NCBI GenBank assembly: GCA_900540495.1
Contig: UQGA01000008.1
Coordinates: forward strand, 1-64,000
From: an uncultured Eubacteriales bacterium
Lineage (GTDB): Bacteria > Bacillota > Clostridia > Christensenellales > CAG-138
Direction: 5' to 3'
DNA length: 64,000 bases
The notes beneath the pieces are model-generated. The model did no database searches, was not told the origin of the DNA, and was given only the letters and a program-made list of their open reading frames with translations. The position numbers were made by a program, and so were the translations under genes. Positions 8,697 through 16,932 of the stretch are shown one piece after another. The first letter of the stretch is position 1. Each line of letters opens with the position of its first letter.

Positions 8697-9773
8697 TCAA
8701 ACCACGTTCGCCTTGCCGCGCAGGCGCGCAAAAATCATGCGCCCGGCGGACGTCTGCAGCGAACTGGTGACCTGCAGCTCCACCTGCTCGCCGATGAACC
8801 GCTTGCCGCCGTCCACGATGACCATGGTGCCGTCCTCCAGAAAACCGACGCCCTGCCCCTGTTCCTTGCCCTCGCGCAGGATGGTCAGCTCCAGCTCTTC
8901 GCCCGGCAGCAGCACGGGCTTCACGGCGCCGGCCAGCTCGTTGATGTTGAGCACCGGCGTATTCTGCACCGCGGCGACCTTGTTGAGGTTATAATCGTTG
9001 GTTACCAGCACGCCGCCGAGGTGCTCCGCAAGGCGCAGCAGCTTGAGGTCCACCTCCGCAACCTCCGCAAAATCCGTACCGTCGATGCGCACCCGCGCGC
9101 CCAGCTCTTCCTGCATGGTCCTGATGATGTCGAGTCCCCGCCTGCCGCGGTTGCGCCTGGTGGCATCGGCGCTGTCGGCAATGTGCCTGAGCTCGCGCAG
9201 CACGAACTCCGGCACGATCAGCTCCCCCTCCACAAAACCGGTGCGGCACACATCGAGCAACCGGCCGTCGATGATGACGCTCGTATCGAGCACCTTGGGG
9301 CGCGCGCCGCCGGCCGCAGGCCCGCCGTGCATGAGTTCGCTGCGTCGGGAGATGCCGAACCGGTAGCCGAACAGACCGCAAAGCACATAGAGCGCAACGG
9401 CAAGAATCGTCGAGAGCGCCGGGATGCGCAGCGACAGAAACAGCCGGCTCGCCAGATATGCCACGAGCAGCCCCAGGATGAGCCCGGCAATGCCAAACAG
9501 GATGTCGAGCGCCGGCATGCTGCGGAAATGGTTATCCACACGCCGCGCCCACGCCCGTACGCCGTCAATGATCCGGGGGGCAAAAATAAAAAATATGATT
9601 CCTGAAAGAAAGCCCACCGCAATATAAATGCCGATCATGACGGCGGTATCGGTCGTATACCGCATCACATAGGAATAGCCGGGATACCGGACGTTATACA
9701 GGATCAACGCGACGATTCCGCACCCCGCCCCCGCACCGAGCAGCGCGACGGCGGCACGGAGCAACCTTTTCAC
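8697..9773 (-). CDS. Membrane-anchored PIN/TRAM-domain protein (YacL-like)
   Basis: A 358-aa protein with about four N-terminal transmembrane helices (residues ~5-25, 40-68, 88-108, 118-138). A PIN-fold nuclease domain with acidic residues follows (VLDTSVIIDGR, and VLVTNDYNLNK near its end), then a C-terminal TRAM domain (GEELELTILREGKEQGQGVGFLEDGTMVIV). The layout matches B. subtilis YacL. It is likely an RNA-acting nuclease, substrate unknown. The start is GTG 9773 with AAAGGAGG about 10 bp upstream. The SD lies in an AGGAG/CTCCT inverted repeat that could mask it. It pairs with carD, as yacL-carD genes often do in Firmicutes. Confidence 0.9.
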   Translation of the reverse strand: MKRLLRAAVALLGAGAGCGIVALILYNVRYPGYSYVMRYTTDTAVMIGIYIAVGFLSGIIFFIFAPRIIDGVRAWARRVDNHFRSMPALDILFGIAGLILGLLVAYLASRLFLSLRIPALSTILAVALYVLCGLFGYRFGISRRSELMHGGPAAGGARPKVLDTSVIIDGRLLDVCRTGFVEGELIVPEFVLRELRHIADSADATRRNRGRRGLDIIRTMQEELGARVRIDGTDFAEVAEVDLKLLRLAEHLGGVLVTNDYNLNKVAAVQNTPVLNINELAGAVKPVLLPGEELELTILREGKEQGQGVGFLEDGTMVIVDGGKRFIGEQVELQVTSSLQTSAGRMIFARLRGKANVV

Positions 9774-9798
9774 AGGAGATCACCCTCCTTTCAACGGT

Positions 9799-10269
9799 TT
9801 AACCGCCCAGCAGCGGCATGAGTTCTGTCTCCTCCCGCCCGCATACGGTGGAGATCTCGGCCAGCAGCACCTGCCGCGCCGTGGCCAGCATCTTGCGCTC
9901 GCCTGCAGAGAGCCCCTTTTCCCGGTCGCGGCGGGCCAGGCATTTGACCACGTCCGCTACGGAAAAAATATCCCCGCCGCGCAGCTTGTCCAAATTGTCA
10001 CGATAGCGCCGGTTCCAGTTCTCGCTCTCCTCCGTCGGCGTATCCTCCGCCAGATAGCCGAGCACGCGCTCGCATACCGAAGAATCCGACAGCGCGCGCA
10101 GGCCCACCGTTTCCGCGCTGGCCACCGGCACCATGGCCGTCATCCGGCCCACGACGAAACGCAGCACATAGTATCTGGCCGTTTCCCCCAACACCTGCTG
10201 CTCCTCGATGGCTTCGATCACACCAACCCCATGCATCGGATAGCAGACCAAATCGCCCACGCTGAACAA
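9799..10269 (-). CDS. CarD family transcriptional regulator
   Basis: A 156-aa CarD_CdnL_TRCF-type protein. The N-terminal RNA-polymerase-interaction domain is VGDLVCYPMHGVGVIEAIE..., and the helical C-terminal DNA-binding part includes NWNRRYRDNLDKLRGGD and LSAGERKMLATARQVLLAEIS. Such proteins bind RNA polymerase beta and stabilise open complexes, often at rRNA promoters. The start is TTG at 10269 with AAAGGAG 9 bp upstream. Another TTG at 10296 would precede the SD and is disfavoured. The stop is 25 bp before the PIN/TRAM gene, so the two are probably cotranscribed. Confidence 0.92.
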   Translation of the reverse strand: MFSVGDLVCYPMHGVGVIEAIEEQQVLGETARYYVLRFVVGRMTAMVPVASAETVGLRALSDSSVCERVLGYLAEDTPTEESENWNRRYRDNLDKLRGGDIFSVADVVKCLARRDREKGLSAGERKMLATARQVLLAEISTVCGREETELMPLLGG

Positions 10270-10322
10270 GCCGACCGCTCCTTTCCGAACAAACAATCCG
10301 CCGGTATAAGCCCGCTAATATA

Positions 10323-10351
10323 ATTATAGAGGAAATCTCAAGCGATGTCAA
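10323..10351 (-). promoter_or_regulatory. carD promoter
   Basis: A perfect TTGACA (complement of 10346-10351) and a perfect TATAAT (complement of 10323-10328) have a 17-bp spacer on the minus strand, 54 bp before the carD start. It is one of the strongest promoters in the window by consensus. Confidence 0.9.
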
Positions 10352-10500
10352 AAAAGAATTTATCTTATCACACCTCACTGGCGCTGTCAACGGGTTTTTC
10401 CAGCAGCATGCGCGCGCGAACGCCCGGCCGCAAGCGGAAAGTCCGTTCGCAGCGCAATCCGCCCCGCCGCAGGCCGTATGGCGCGCCAGGGCAAACGAAT

Positions 10501-10526
10501 CGCCCGCGAGGGAGCGCCCGCGGGCG
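10501..10526 (-). terminator. Hairpin downstream of the Tim44-like gene
   Basis: An 8-bp perfect stem CGCCCGCG/CGCGGGCG with a 10-nt loop lies 25 bp after the stop of the Tim44-like gene. The minus-strand tail is ATTCGTTTG, only partly U-rich, so termination is plausible but not certain. Confidence 0.4.
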
Positions 10527-10551
10527 AAAAGGTCATGTCCCCGTCGCGGCA

Positions 10552-11490
10552 TCAATCGCGGCTGCGCTGCGAGACGCCCCGGATGGCGGACAGCGCCCAG
10601 TCGTGATCGGCCAGCGTGACAACCGTGCCGCAATACTCGCACCGGCCGGATGCGCGCACGGAGAGCGGCGCGCCGCAGTTGGGGCAGTTGACGCTGCTCA
10701 TGCCCGAAGCGTCCGGCGTGGTGAACGCCTGGCTGCGCGTCATCTTCCAGTCGTAGGTCATGAACAGCTCGCGCGTCCTGCTGCCGCGCACGAGCTCGCC
10801 GGTGTCGTCCCGGATGGTATAGTCGCAGATGCGCGTGGAGAGGCGGATGACGAGCACGTCGTCGTCGCCCTCCTGATAATAGCGGGAGATAAACGCATCC
10901 AGTACCGCGATGCGCTCCACGCAATTCGTCAGCCCCTGCGCCTTGAGCTCCTCGAGCTGATGCGCCATCTGGTTGAACAGCGCGTCGGTGAGGAACGCGC
11001 GCATCGGCTCCCAGTCCTTCGCCTGCCATGCCATCTGCATCTGCACATACAGGTTGCCGACCCGTTCGAGCAGCGCCTGTTCGTTGAAGTTCGGGTCCTT
11101 CTCCTTGAGCACGGAGAGCGGGAGCCCGGCCGGTTCCGCAGGAGCGCGGTAGGCGCCTCCGCCGGAGCCGTTGCGGCGTCCGGCCCGTTTGCCGCCCCTG
11201 CTGCGGCGGAGAACATACAGCGCGATGATCAGCACGACGACCACCACCACGAGCAGATCGCTGCCGCCGCCGGAACCGTCAAACAAAATGATGCCGCCGA
11301 CGCCGCTGCCGCCCCAGTCGCTGTCCCAGTCGCCGCCGCCCCAGTCGCTATCCCAATCGCTGTCCCAGTCGCCGCCACCCCAGTCGGAATCGCCGCCAAA
11401 ATTGCCGGCGTCCGCGAGGCCCGCTGCCGCAAACACGAGCAGACAGATGAGCAGCGCGAACGCGAAAAACGGCCAGTGCCTTCTGTTCAT
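10552..11490 (-). CDS. Tim44-like domain membrane protein with C-terminal zinc ribbon
   Basis: A 312-aa protein. It has a signal-like N-terminus (about 8-27), a low-complexity extracytoplasmic segment of repeated WGGGDWDSD units (about 30-62), and a transmembrane helix (LLVVVVVVLIIALYVL, about 79-96). A Tim44-like domain covers roughly 120-262 (KDWEPMRAFLTDALFNQM...RELFMTYDWKMTR). A zinc ribbon lies at 271-292 (CPNCGAPL...CEYCG). Bacterial proteins of this layout have unknown function. The W/G/D repeats sit in a 15-18-bp DNA repeat that could vary in copy number. Confidence 0.82.
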   Translation of the reverse strand: MNRRHWPFFAFALLICLLVFAAAGLADAGNFGGDSDWGGGDWDSDWDSDWGGGDWDSDWGGSGVGGIILFDGSGGGSDLLVVVVVVLIIALYVLRRSRGGKRAGRRNGSGGGAYRAPAEPAGLPLSVLKEKDPNFNEQALLERVGNLYVQMQMAWQAKDWEPMRAFLTDALFNQMAHQLEELKAQGLTNCVERIAVLDAFISRYYQEGDDDVLVIRLSTRICDYTIRDDTGELVRGSRTRELFMTYDWKMTRSQAFTTPDASGMSSVNCPNCGAPLSVRASGRCEYCGTVVTLADHDWALSAIRGVSQRSRD

Positions 11491-11554
11491 GCGTTGTCCC
11501 CTCTCCCAAGGATGCTTCCATTATACCCTACCGGGAGCGGGTTCGCAAAGGGTT

Positions 11555-11800
11555 TTATGCGCGGTTCTCGTACAACAGGTCAAACCCGTCCCCCGTCTCG
11601 CGCTGGGCGTATACGCAATCGACATCCGCATCCATGCACGCGAGGCACGCATCCTCCGCCTCATAGCGCACACAGGTGCCGCAGCTGGCGCTGAGCCGCC
11701 GCGGCACGGGAGCGAGCACAGCGCGCGCCCCCGCCGCAAGCAGCGAGCGCTGCGTGCGCATGGCGGAAAGATGGGTATGGAACGTGGCGACGCAGCGCAT
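11555..11800 (-). CDS. DUF3343 putative Se/S carrier-like protein
   Basis: An 81-aa protein matching the DUF3343 pattern: FHTHLSAMRTQRSLLAAG near the N-terminus, a cysteine pair (CGTC) around residues 40-43, then ACLACM. DUF3343 proteins co-occur with TusA/YedF-like proteins, YedE and SelD, and are proposed to carry reactive sulfur or selenium. It starts 1 bp after the TusA-like gene ends. Its role is inferred from family and context. Confidence 0.85.
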   Translation of the reverse strand: MRCVATFHTHLSAMRTQRSLLAAGARAVLAPVPRRLSASCGTCVRYEAEDACLACMDADVDCVYAQRETGDGFDLLYENRA

Positions 11801-11801
11801 A

Positions 11802-12011
11802 TCAGGCGCGGCTCAGGGTCAGCAGAAAGTCGCCGCCCCCCTGCTCCGCCACTGCCACGGCATAACCGCGCGCCGTGGCAAAGCGCTTGATGTTCTGTAC
11901 CGCCGCCTGGTTGTCAACCATGACCTCCAGCGTATCCGGTTTGGTCCGCTCGATCTCCCGCTGCGTCATGACGACGGGGATCGGGCAGGAATATCCGCGG
12001 GCATCCACCAT
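11802..12011 (-). CDS. TusA-like sulfurtransferase (YedF N-terminal-like)
   Basis: A 69-aa protein with the SirA/TusA fold signature: DARGYSCPIPVVMTQ, with the persulfide-carrying Cys9 in the CPxP motif. TusA family members relay sulfur, and in this context possibly selenium. It lies 4 bp after yedE and directly before the DUF3343 gene in one leftward unit. Confidence 0.9.
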   Translation of the reverse strand: MVDARGYSCPIPVVMTQREIERTKPDTLEVMVDNQAAVQNIKRFATARGYAVAVAEQGGGDFLLTLSRA

Positions 12012-12015
12012 AGCG

Positions 12016-13116
12016 TTACGCCTCCTTCGGCCGGTTGAGCAGTGAAATGACCAGCAACACCGCCATGCCGACGATCACCGCGAGCGCCACGGGGCCGGTG
12101 CCGATGCCGGTCGCGCTCGAAGCGAGGCCAAGGTTGTGCGAAACGGCGGCGCCAACGATAAAGCCGGTGATCGTCACGGCCGAATCGGTATTGCCTTCGC
12201 CGGCAAGAATGAGCTGGCGCAGCGGGCAGCCGCCCAGCAGCAGGGACCCCCAGCCCACCAGCACCATGCCGAGCAGGTTCCAGAGCCATTCGCTGTGCGC
12301 GATGGGCTGATCCGCAAAGGAGAATCCGGTGAACTTGTTGGTGAGCAGATTGCCGACAAACACGGCCACGATGATGGCGATAAAGCCGGAAATGAGCCGG
12401 AAGTCCTTGAACATCACCGCGTCGCGGATCCCGCCGACCATGCACAGACGGGACTGCTGCGCGAGCGCGCCGACCACCAGCGCCACCAGAAGCGCGAGCA
12501 GAATGGGCGCACGCATGGAGCCGGGGCCGCTCACGCTCGAAGCGACAAAGTTACCGCCAAAGAGCAGCAGGAGCAGCAGCGCCACCATCAGCGCCGGGAA
12601 CATCAGGCCTTCCAGCATCCCCTGGCGGTACGCCCGGCCGAGGCTGAACCCGCCGCGCAGGAACAGCACGCCGATGAGAATGCCGATCACAAAGCCGACG
12701 AGGCCGACGATCGCGTTCAGGTCGCCGCCGCCGATGCGGATGACCATGCGCAGCGGGCAGCCGAGGAACACGAGCGCGCCGATCATCACAAACACGGCGA
12801 TGACAAAGCGCGTCATCGGCGAAGAACCGCCCACGGGACGGAACTCCTTGCGTACAAGCGAGAGTGCAAACGCGCCGAGCACGAGACCGATGATCTCAGG
12901 CCGGATGTACTGGACGATGCCGGTGCCGGTCTCGGCGGTGAGCCCGGCGGTCTGGAGTTTCAGCGCGCCGGCGATGTCGCGCAGGAAGCAGGCGATGCAA
13001 AAGCCCATGTTCTGCGGGTTGCCGTAAGCGGTAAGCAGTACGGCGGCAGCGCCGACGATCAGGCCCGTCAGCACGATGAGCCAGTACCGCTTCAGAAACG
13101 ATTCCTTCTTTTCCAT
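12016..13116 (-). CDS. yedE: YedE family putative selenium transporter
   Basis: A 366-aa polytopic protein with about 10-11 transmembrane helices. It belongs to the YeeE/YedE family by its conserved cysteine motifs, GFCIACFLRD (N-terminal), GCPLRM and GGCPLRQ (one per half), which suggest an internal pseudo-repeat. The family is proposed to move sulfur or selenium species across the membrane. The start is the ATG at 13116 (MEKKESFLKRYW) with GGGAGG upstream. The frame stays open further upstream across the divergent desulfurase gene, but that extension is antisense and rejected. Confidence 0.92.
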   Translation of the reverse strand: MEKKESFLKRYWLIVLTGLIVGAAAVLLTAYGNPQNMGFCIACFLRDIAGALKLQTAGLTAETGTGIVQYIRPEIIGLVLGAFALSLVRKEFRPVGGSSPMTRFVIAVFVMIGALVFLGCPLRMVIRIGGGDLNAIVGLVGFVIGILIGVLFLRGGFSLGRAYRQGMLEGLMFPALMVALLLLLLFGGNFVASSVSGPGSMRAPILLALLVALVVGALAQQSRLCMVGGIRDAVMFKDFRLISGFIAIIVAVFVGNLLTNKFTGFSFADQPIAHSEWLWNLLGMVLVGWGSLLLGGCPLRQLILAGEGNTDSAVTITGFIVGAAVSHNLGLASSATGIGTGPVALAVIVGMAVLLVISLLNRPKEA

Positions 13117-13140
13117 GAAAACCTCCCGAAAAGTATGTAC

Positions 13141-13164
13141 TGAGGAATCCTCATGTGGTATAAT
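13141..13164 (+). promoter_or_regulatory. Divergent yedE / cysteine desulfurase promoter region with inverted repeat
   Basis: An extended -10, TGGTATAAT, ends at 13164 and faces the desulfurase gene; its -35 is poor. Just upstream, at 13141-13153, lies the perfect inverted repeat TGAGGA-A-TCCTCA, where a regulator could overlap the -35. A minus-strand TATTAT for yedE overlaps the same bases. Confidence 0.55.
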
Positions 13165-13203
13165 ATCACAAACAAGCGTTATGCACAAGGGGGTATAACG
13201 AAA

Positions 13204-14370
13204 ATGCCCGAACGGCGCACCATCTATCTCGATCACGCGGCGACCTCCGGCAAAAAAGCGCCCGGCGTGGCGGACGCAGCGGCCGCCTACCTGCGCGAAA
13301 CGGCCGTCAACGTAAACCGTTCCACCTATGCGCTTTCCTCGGATGTGGCCATGCGCGTGCTCCGCTGCCGCGAACTGCTCGCCGACCGTTTCCGCTTTGA
13401 TTCGCCTACGCACGTCGTGTTTACGCCCGGGCAGACCGCCGGGTTGAACATGGTCATCAAGGGGCTGCTGCGGCCGGGGGACCGCGTGCTGGTCAGCTCC
13501 ATGGAGCACAACGCGGTCATGCGGCCGCTCAGGCAGCTTGAACGGCTCGTCGGCATCGCCGTCGACCGCGTGCCCTGCGCGCCGGACGGCACGTTGTGCG
13601 CCGAGGATATCCTTCCCTATCTGTACCCGAACACGCGCCTTGCGGTCCTGACGCATGCCTCCAACGTATGCGGCACGCTGTTGCCGGTCGAGCAGATCGG
13701 CGCGCTGCTGCACGCGCGCGGCATTCCGTTCGTGCTCGATGCGGCGCAGACGGCGGGGCATGTACCCATCGATTTCCATGCGCTGCACCTGAGCGCGCTG
13801 GCCGTACCGGGTCACAAGGGCCTGCTCGGCCCCTCCGGCGTCGGCGCGCTGCTGCTGGCGCCTGCGTTTGCCGAGCAGCTCGAACCGCTGATCTGCGGCG
13901 GCACGGGGAGCGCCTCCGACAGCGAGGAGCAGCCGCCGTACATGCCGGACCGTTTTGAATCCGGCACGCTCAATCTGCCCGGCATCCTCGGCCTGCTGGC
14001 GGCAATGGAGTTCCTGACGGCCGAGCGCATCGCCGCGCTTGAGAGGGAAGAGCGCCGCCTTACCGCCCGGTTGCTTGAAGGCGTCCGGCAGAACAAACGC
14101 GTCCGTCCTGTGGGGCTTCCCACCGTGGACGGACGCGTCGGCGTGGTATCGGTCGATTGCCTGACGGCGGACAATGCGGAGATCGCCTATCGGCTGGAAG
14201 CGGCGCACGGCATCTGCACGCGCTGCGGGCTGCACTGCGCTCCGAGCGCGCACCGTACACTCGGCACCTTCCCGCAGGGGACGATCCGCTTTTCCGTCGG
14301 CTATGGGACGACGGACGACGAGATCGACGCGGCCGTGGCCGCGCTTGCGGAGGCGGTCAGCGCAGGATGA
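13204..14370 (+). CDS. Cysteine desulfurase (aminotransferase class V)
   Basis: A PLP enzyme that releases sulfur (or selenium from selenocysteine) as an enzyme-bound persulfide, 388 aa. Visible motifs are TIYLDHAATSGKKAP at the N-terminus, SSMEHNAVMRPL, DAAQTAGHVPIDF, the PLP-lysine motif VPGHKGLLGPSG, and the active-site cysteine in CGLHCAPSAHRTLGT, which resembles the SufS/CsdA type. The start is the ATG at 13204 with AAGGGGG about 10 bp upstream. Its 3' end overlaps selD by 14 bp convergently. Lying between YedE and SelD, it probably supplies selenium or sulfur to that module rather than serving general Fe-S assembly. Confidence 0.9.
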   Translation: MPERRTIYLDHAATSGKKAPGVADAAAAYLRETAVNVNRSTYALSSDVAMRVLRCRELLADRFRFDSPTHVVFTPGQTAGLNMVIKGLLRPGDRVLVSSMEHNAVMRPLRQLERLVGIAVDRVPCAPDGTLCAEDILPYLYPNTRLAVLTHASNVCGTLLPVEQIGALLHARGIPFVLDAAQTAGHVPIDFHALHLSALAVPGHKGLLGPSGVGALLLAPAFAEQLEPLICGGTGSASDSEEQPPYMPDRFESGTLNLPGILGLLAAMEFLTAERIAALEREERRLTARLLEGVRQNKRVRPVGLPTVDGRVGVVSVDCLTADNAEIAYRLEAAHGICTRCGLHCAPSAHRTLGTFPQGTIRFSVGYGTTDDEIDAAVAALAEAVSAG

Positions 14371-15391
14371 TGCGCTTCTCCCCCGCCCGTTCCAGCGTTC
14401 CGATGCGTTGCGCGCTCGGGACGCTTTTTTGCAGCATTGCAAACAGGGCGTCCGCATCATCCGGGTGTACCGCCATGAGCAACCCGCCGGCGGTCTGCGG
14501 GTCGTAGAGCACATCCTGCACGGCCAGGGGAACGTCGCCCGGCTCCACGTGCGCCTCGGCAAAGGCGCGATTGCGGTACATCCCCTCCGGCAGCACGCCC
14601 GTCTCCGCGAGGGAGAGCGCCTCCGGGATGATGTCGATGGCGGCGGTATCCACGCGCGCGGTCAGATCCGAGCCCTGCGCCATCTCGAGCAGATGCCCCA
14701 GCATGCCAAAGCCGGTCACATCCGTACAGGCGTGGACGCGAAACTGTACCATGCAGTCGCGGGCGGCGCGGTTGAGCGTCGTCATCAGCTTGCGCGCGAG
14801 CGCCGCTCCCTCGCTACTGAGCAGGCCCGCCTTGTGCGCGGTGGTCAAAATTCCGATGCCGAGCGGCTTGGTGAACAGCAGCACATCGCCCTCCTGCGCG
14901 CCGCTGTTGGTCAGCACGCGGTCGGGATGTACAAAGCCGGTCACGGACAGCCCGTACTTGGGCTCCTCATCCAGGATGCTGTGTCCGCCGGTGATGAGCG
15001 CCCCCGCCTCGTACACCTTGTCGTACCCGCCGCGCAGCAGGGCATGCACCGCCTCCTTGGGCATATCCGCCGGAATGCACAGGATGTTCAGCGCAAGTTT
15101 CGGCTCGCCGCCCATGGCGTATACGTCTGAAAGCGCGTTCGTCGCCGCTATCTGCCCAAAAGTATATGGATCGTCGTCAATCGGCGGGAAAAAGTCGAGC
15201 GTCTGCACCAGCGCCAGCTCGTCGCTGACGCGATAGACGGAGGCGTCGTCCGCGCGGTCAAAACCCACGATCAGGTTTGGGTCCTCATGCACCCGGATGC
15301 CCTCGAGCAACCTGGCCAGCACGCCCGCGCCGACCTTGGCGCCACAGCCGGCGCATTTGGCAAGCTTTGTCAGTTTAATCTCCTCTTCCAT
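14357..15391 (-). CDS. selD: Selenide, water dikinase SelD (Cys form)
   Basis: It makes selenophosphate from selenide and ATP. It is 344 aa, full length. The N-terminal motif AKCAGCGAKVG carries Cys16 at the position filled by Sec or Cys in the family, and catalytic Lys19, so no Sec readthrough is needed. The ATP-binding Asp-rich segments GFDRADDASVY and DFFPPIDDDPYTFG are present, and the later GFGMLGHLLEM and DPQTAGGLL motifs match. No selA, selB or tRNA-Sec is in the window. With YqeB and YqeC beside it, this fits the orphan-SelD class linked to selenium-dependent molybdenum hydroxylases. Confidence 0.97.
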   Translation of the reverse strand: MEEEIKLTKLAKCAGCGAKVGAGVLARLLEGIRVHEDPNLIVGFDRADDASVYRVSDELALVQTLDFFPPIDDDPYTFGQIAATNALSDVYAMGGEPKLALNILCIPADMPKEAVHALLRGGYDKVYEAGALITGGHSILDEEPKYGLSVTGFVHPDRVLTNSGAQEGDVLLFTKPLGIGILTTAHKAGLLSSEGAALARKLMTTLNRAARDCMVQFRVHACTDVTGFGMLGHLLEMAQGSDLTARVDTAAIDIIPEALSLAETGVLPEGMYRNRAFAEAHVEPGDVPLAVQDVLYDPQTAGGLLMAVHPDDADALFAMLQKSVPSAQRIGTLERAGEKRIILR

Positions 15392-15403
15392 GGGGTCCTC
15401 CTC

Positions 15404-16198
15404 CTATGCGTTCAGAAAGTGCAGGATTGCCTCGAGCACGCCGCCGCCGATGCTGAGCGCCTTGTCGGAAACGGTGAAGCAATGCTCCACCCGGCAGCGC
15501 GGATCGACGTCTCCGCTCTTCATGCCCTTATAAACCTCCGTGCCGTCCGGCAGAATGCCGCGCAGCACGCCGCGGATGGCGCTGCAGATCTTGAGCCGGC
15601 CGACATAGGCGCAGACCTCCCCGGCTTCCACCGTATCGCCGATGCGATGTACGGCATGGAATTCACCGGCGCAGGGCGCGCGCAGCAGCCGCTCAATCGT
15701 AAAGCCTCCGATGTTGCCCGGCACGCCGGTGTTTTCCAGGGCGCTGCCGGTATAGTAGACACGCCCGAGCGTGTGGCCGCGCATGGTCTCCACGACCGCA
15801 TGGCAATCCACGCCCGCCGTAAAGCCCGGCCCAACGCCGACGACCACGGGCGCATCGGCCATCGTCGTGCCAAGGTTCTCCTTGGCAAGGATCGCATCCA
15901 CGATCGCATCCGGGCGGAACGCCGCCGCACAGGCGCCCTGCTGGTCGGCAAGCACGGGGATCTCCCCGGCGCGCAGAATCGCCCGCGCAGCGTCCGCATC
16001 GGGCGCGAAGCGCGCTACAATGCCCTCCACCTCGGTCTGTCCGTTTGGAATCGCTTCTGAAAAACAGACGGTGCGCCGGATGGAGGTGGGTTTCGGCAGG
16101 TCCGTCATGATGACGGAAAACCCGCTTCGGTACAGGCGGCAGGCAACGCCGCTGGCAAGGTCGCCTGCGCCCTTGACGAGGATCGTCAGATGTTGCAT
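15404..16198 (-). CDS. yqeB: EF2563-family selenium-dependent molybdenum hydroxylase system protein (YqeB)
   Basis: A 264-aa protein. The N-terminal Rossmann-like start is LTILVKGAGDLASGVACRLYRSGF, followed by GQTEVEGIVARF, PVVVGVGPGFTAGVDCHAVVETMRGH and a C-terminal GDVDPR...SIGGGVLEAIL. These match the EF2563/YqeB family, which occurs with SelD in genomes having selenium-dependent xanthine-dehydrogenase-like enzymes. It is probably an accessory factor for cofactor or selenium insertion. The chosen ATG at 16198 overlaps yqeC by 13 bp; a TTG at 16222 is a weaker alternative. Confidence 0.88.
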   Translation of the reverse strand: MQHLTILVKGAGDLASGVACRLYRSGFSVIMTDLPKPTSIRRTVCFSEAIPNGQTEVEGIVARFAPDADAARAILRAGEIPVLADQQGACAAAFRPDAIVDAILAKENLGTTMADAPVVVGVGPGFTAGVDCHAVVETMRGHTLGRVYYTGSALENTGVPGNIGGFTIERLLRAPCAGEFHAVHRIGDTVEAGEVCAYVGRLKICSAIRGVLRGILPDGTEVYKGMKSGDVDPRCRVEHCFTVSDKALSIGGGVLEAILHFLNA

Positions 16199-16932
16199 AC
16201 GGTTGCGCTTCCCTTCTTCCAAGAGGTACAGACGACGGCCTCGCAGGCCCCGTCCGGTATCGCGTCGGCCACGCGCGCAGCAAGCGCAACGCGGGCCGCA
16301 TCATCCGCTTTATTGAGTACGACGGCAAAGCGCATGCCGGGCGCAACGCCCTTGCGCTGCCCCGCCGCATCGATGAGCACGCGCGCCATATCCTCCGGCG
16401 TTACCGGATCGTCTACCGAACGGCCGAGAAGCGCGGCATAGCGCTCCGGCCGGAACGCCGTTTCCAGAATCGGTCTGCCGATACCGTCCAGACCGGCGAC
16501 CGCAAGAACAAGCGCCGTCTCAGGCGGAATGACGGGTTCGTGCGGCGCCGGTGCCTTGAGCGGCAGGCGCTTTGCGCCGTCCGCCTCGAGCAGAACATAA
16601 TCCGACAGCTGGAGCAGTTCGGCCGCCGGCAGGCCGCAGGCCACCAGCTTGCCATCCTCCCCTTCGGCGCCCACGCATACCGGTTGCCGCCCGGCCGATG
16701 CCTCCATTGCTTCCCGCACCTGCCCGGCAGTCGGGCCGAGTAGCAGCGGCATGTCGGCCGGGGGAAAGATATGCGTCGTCGTGCCGATCAACACGCGGCC
16801 ATGCGGCGCAAGCTCGCGCGCAAGCCGCTCCATCAGCGTGGTTTTTCCCCCACCGCCGACGAGGGCCGTGAGGCCCTGCGGCACGCGCAGCACGTCGCAC
16901 AAACGCCCGGAAAAGGCCTGGGTCAGGCGCAT
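16186..16932 (-). CDS. yqeC: Selenium-dependent hydroxylase accessory protein YqeC
   Basis: A 248-aa P-loop protein. Near its N-terminus it has LTALVGGGGKTTLMERLA (Walker A variant GGGGKTT), then GTTTHIFPP, LLEADGAKRLPLKAP and VVLNKADD, all fitting the YqeC family. The ATG at 16932 has GGAGGGG upstream; longer frames to 17031 lack support. It is a likely NTP-dependent maturation factor for Mo hydroxylases together with YqeB. No hydroxylase structural gene is in this window. Confidence 0.88.
   Translation of the reverse strand: MRLTQAFSGRLCDVLRVPQGLTALVGGGGKTTLMERLARELAPHGRVLIGTTTHIFPPADMPLLLGPTAGQVREAMEASAGRQPVCVGAEGEDGKLVACGLPAAELLQLSDYVLLEADGAKRLPLKAPAPHEPVIPPETALVLAVAGLDGIGRPILETAFRPERYAALLGRSVDDPVTPEDMARVLIDAAGQRKGVAPGMRFAVVLNKADDAARVALAARVADAIPDGACEAVVCTSWKKGSATVCNI

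Noticed and set aside
14357..14370. Selenocysteine codon in selD
   Set aside because: The active-site position is an ordinary Cys codon and the final TGA is the normal stop, overlapping the end of the desulfurase gene.
13117..14562. N-terminal extension of yedE across the desulfurase gene and into selD
   Set aside because: It is antisense to the desulfurase; the ATG at 13116 has a good ribosome binding site and gives the normal family length.
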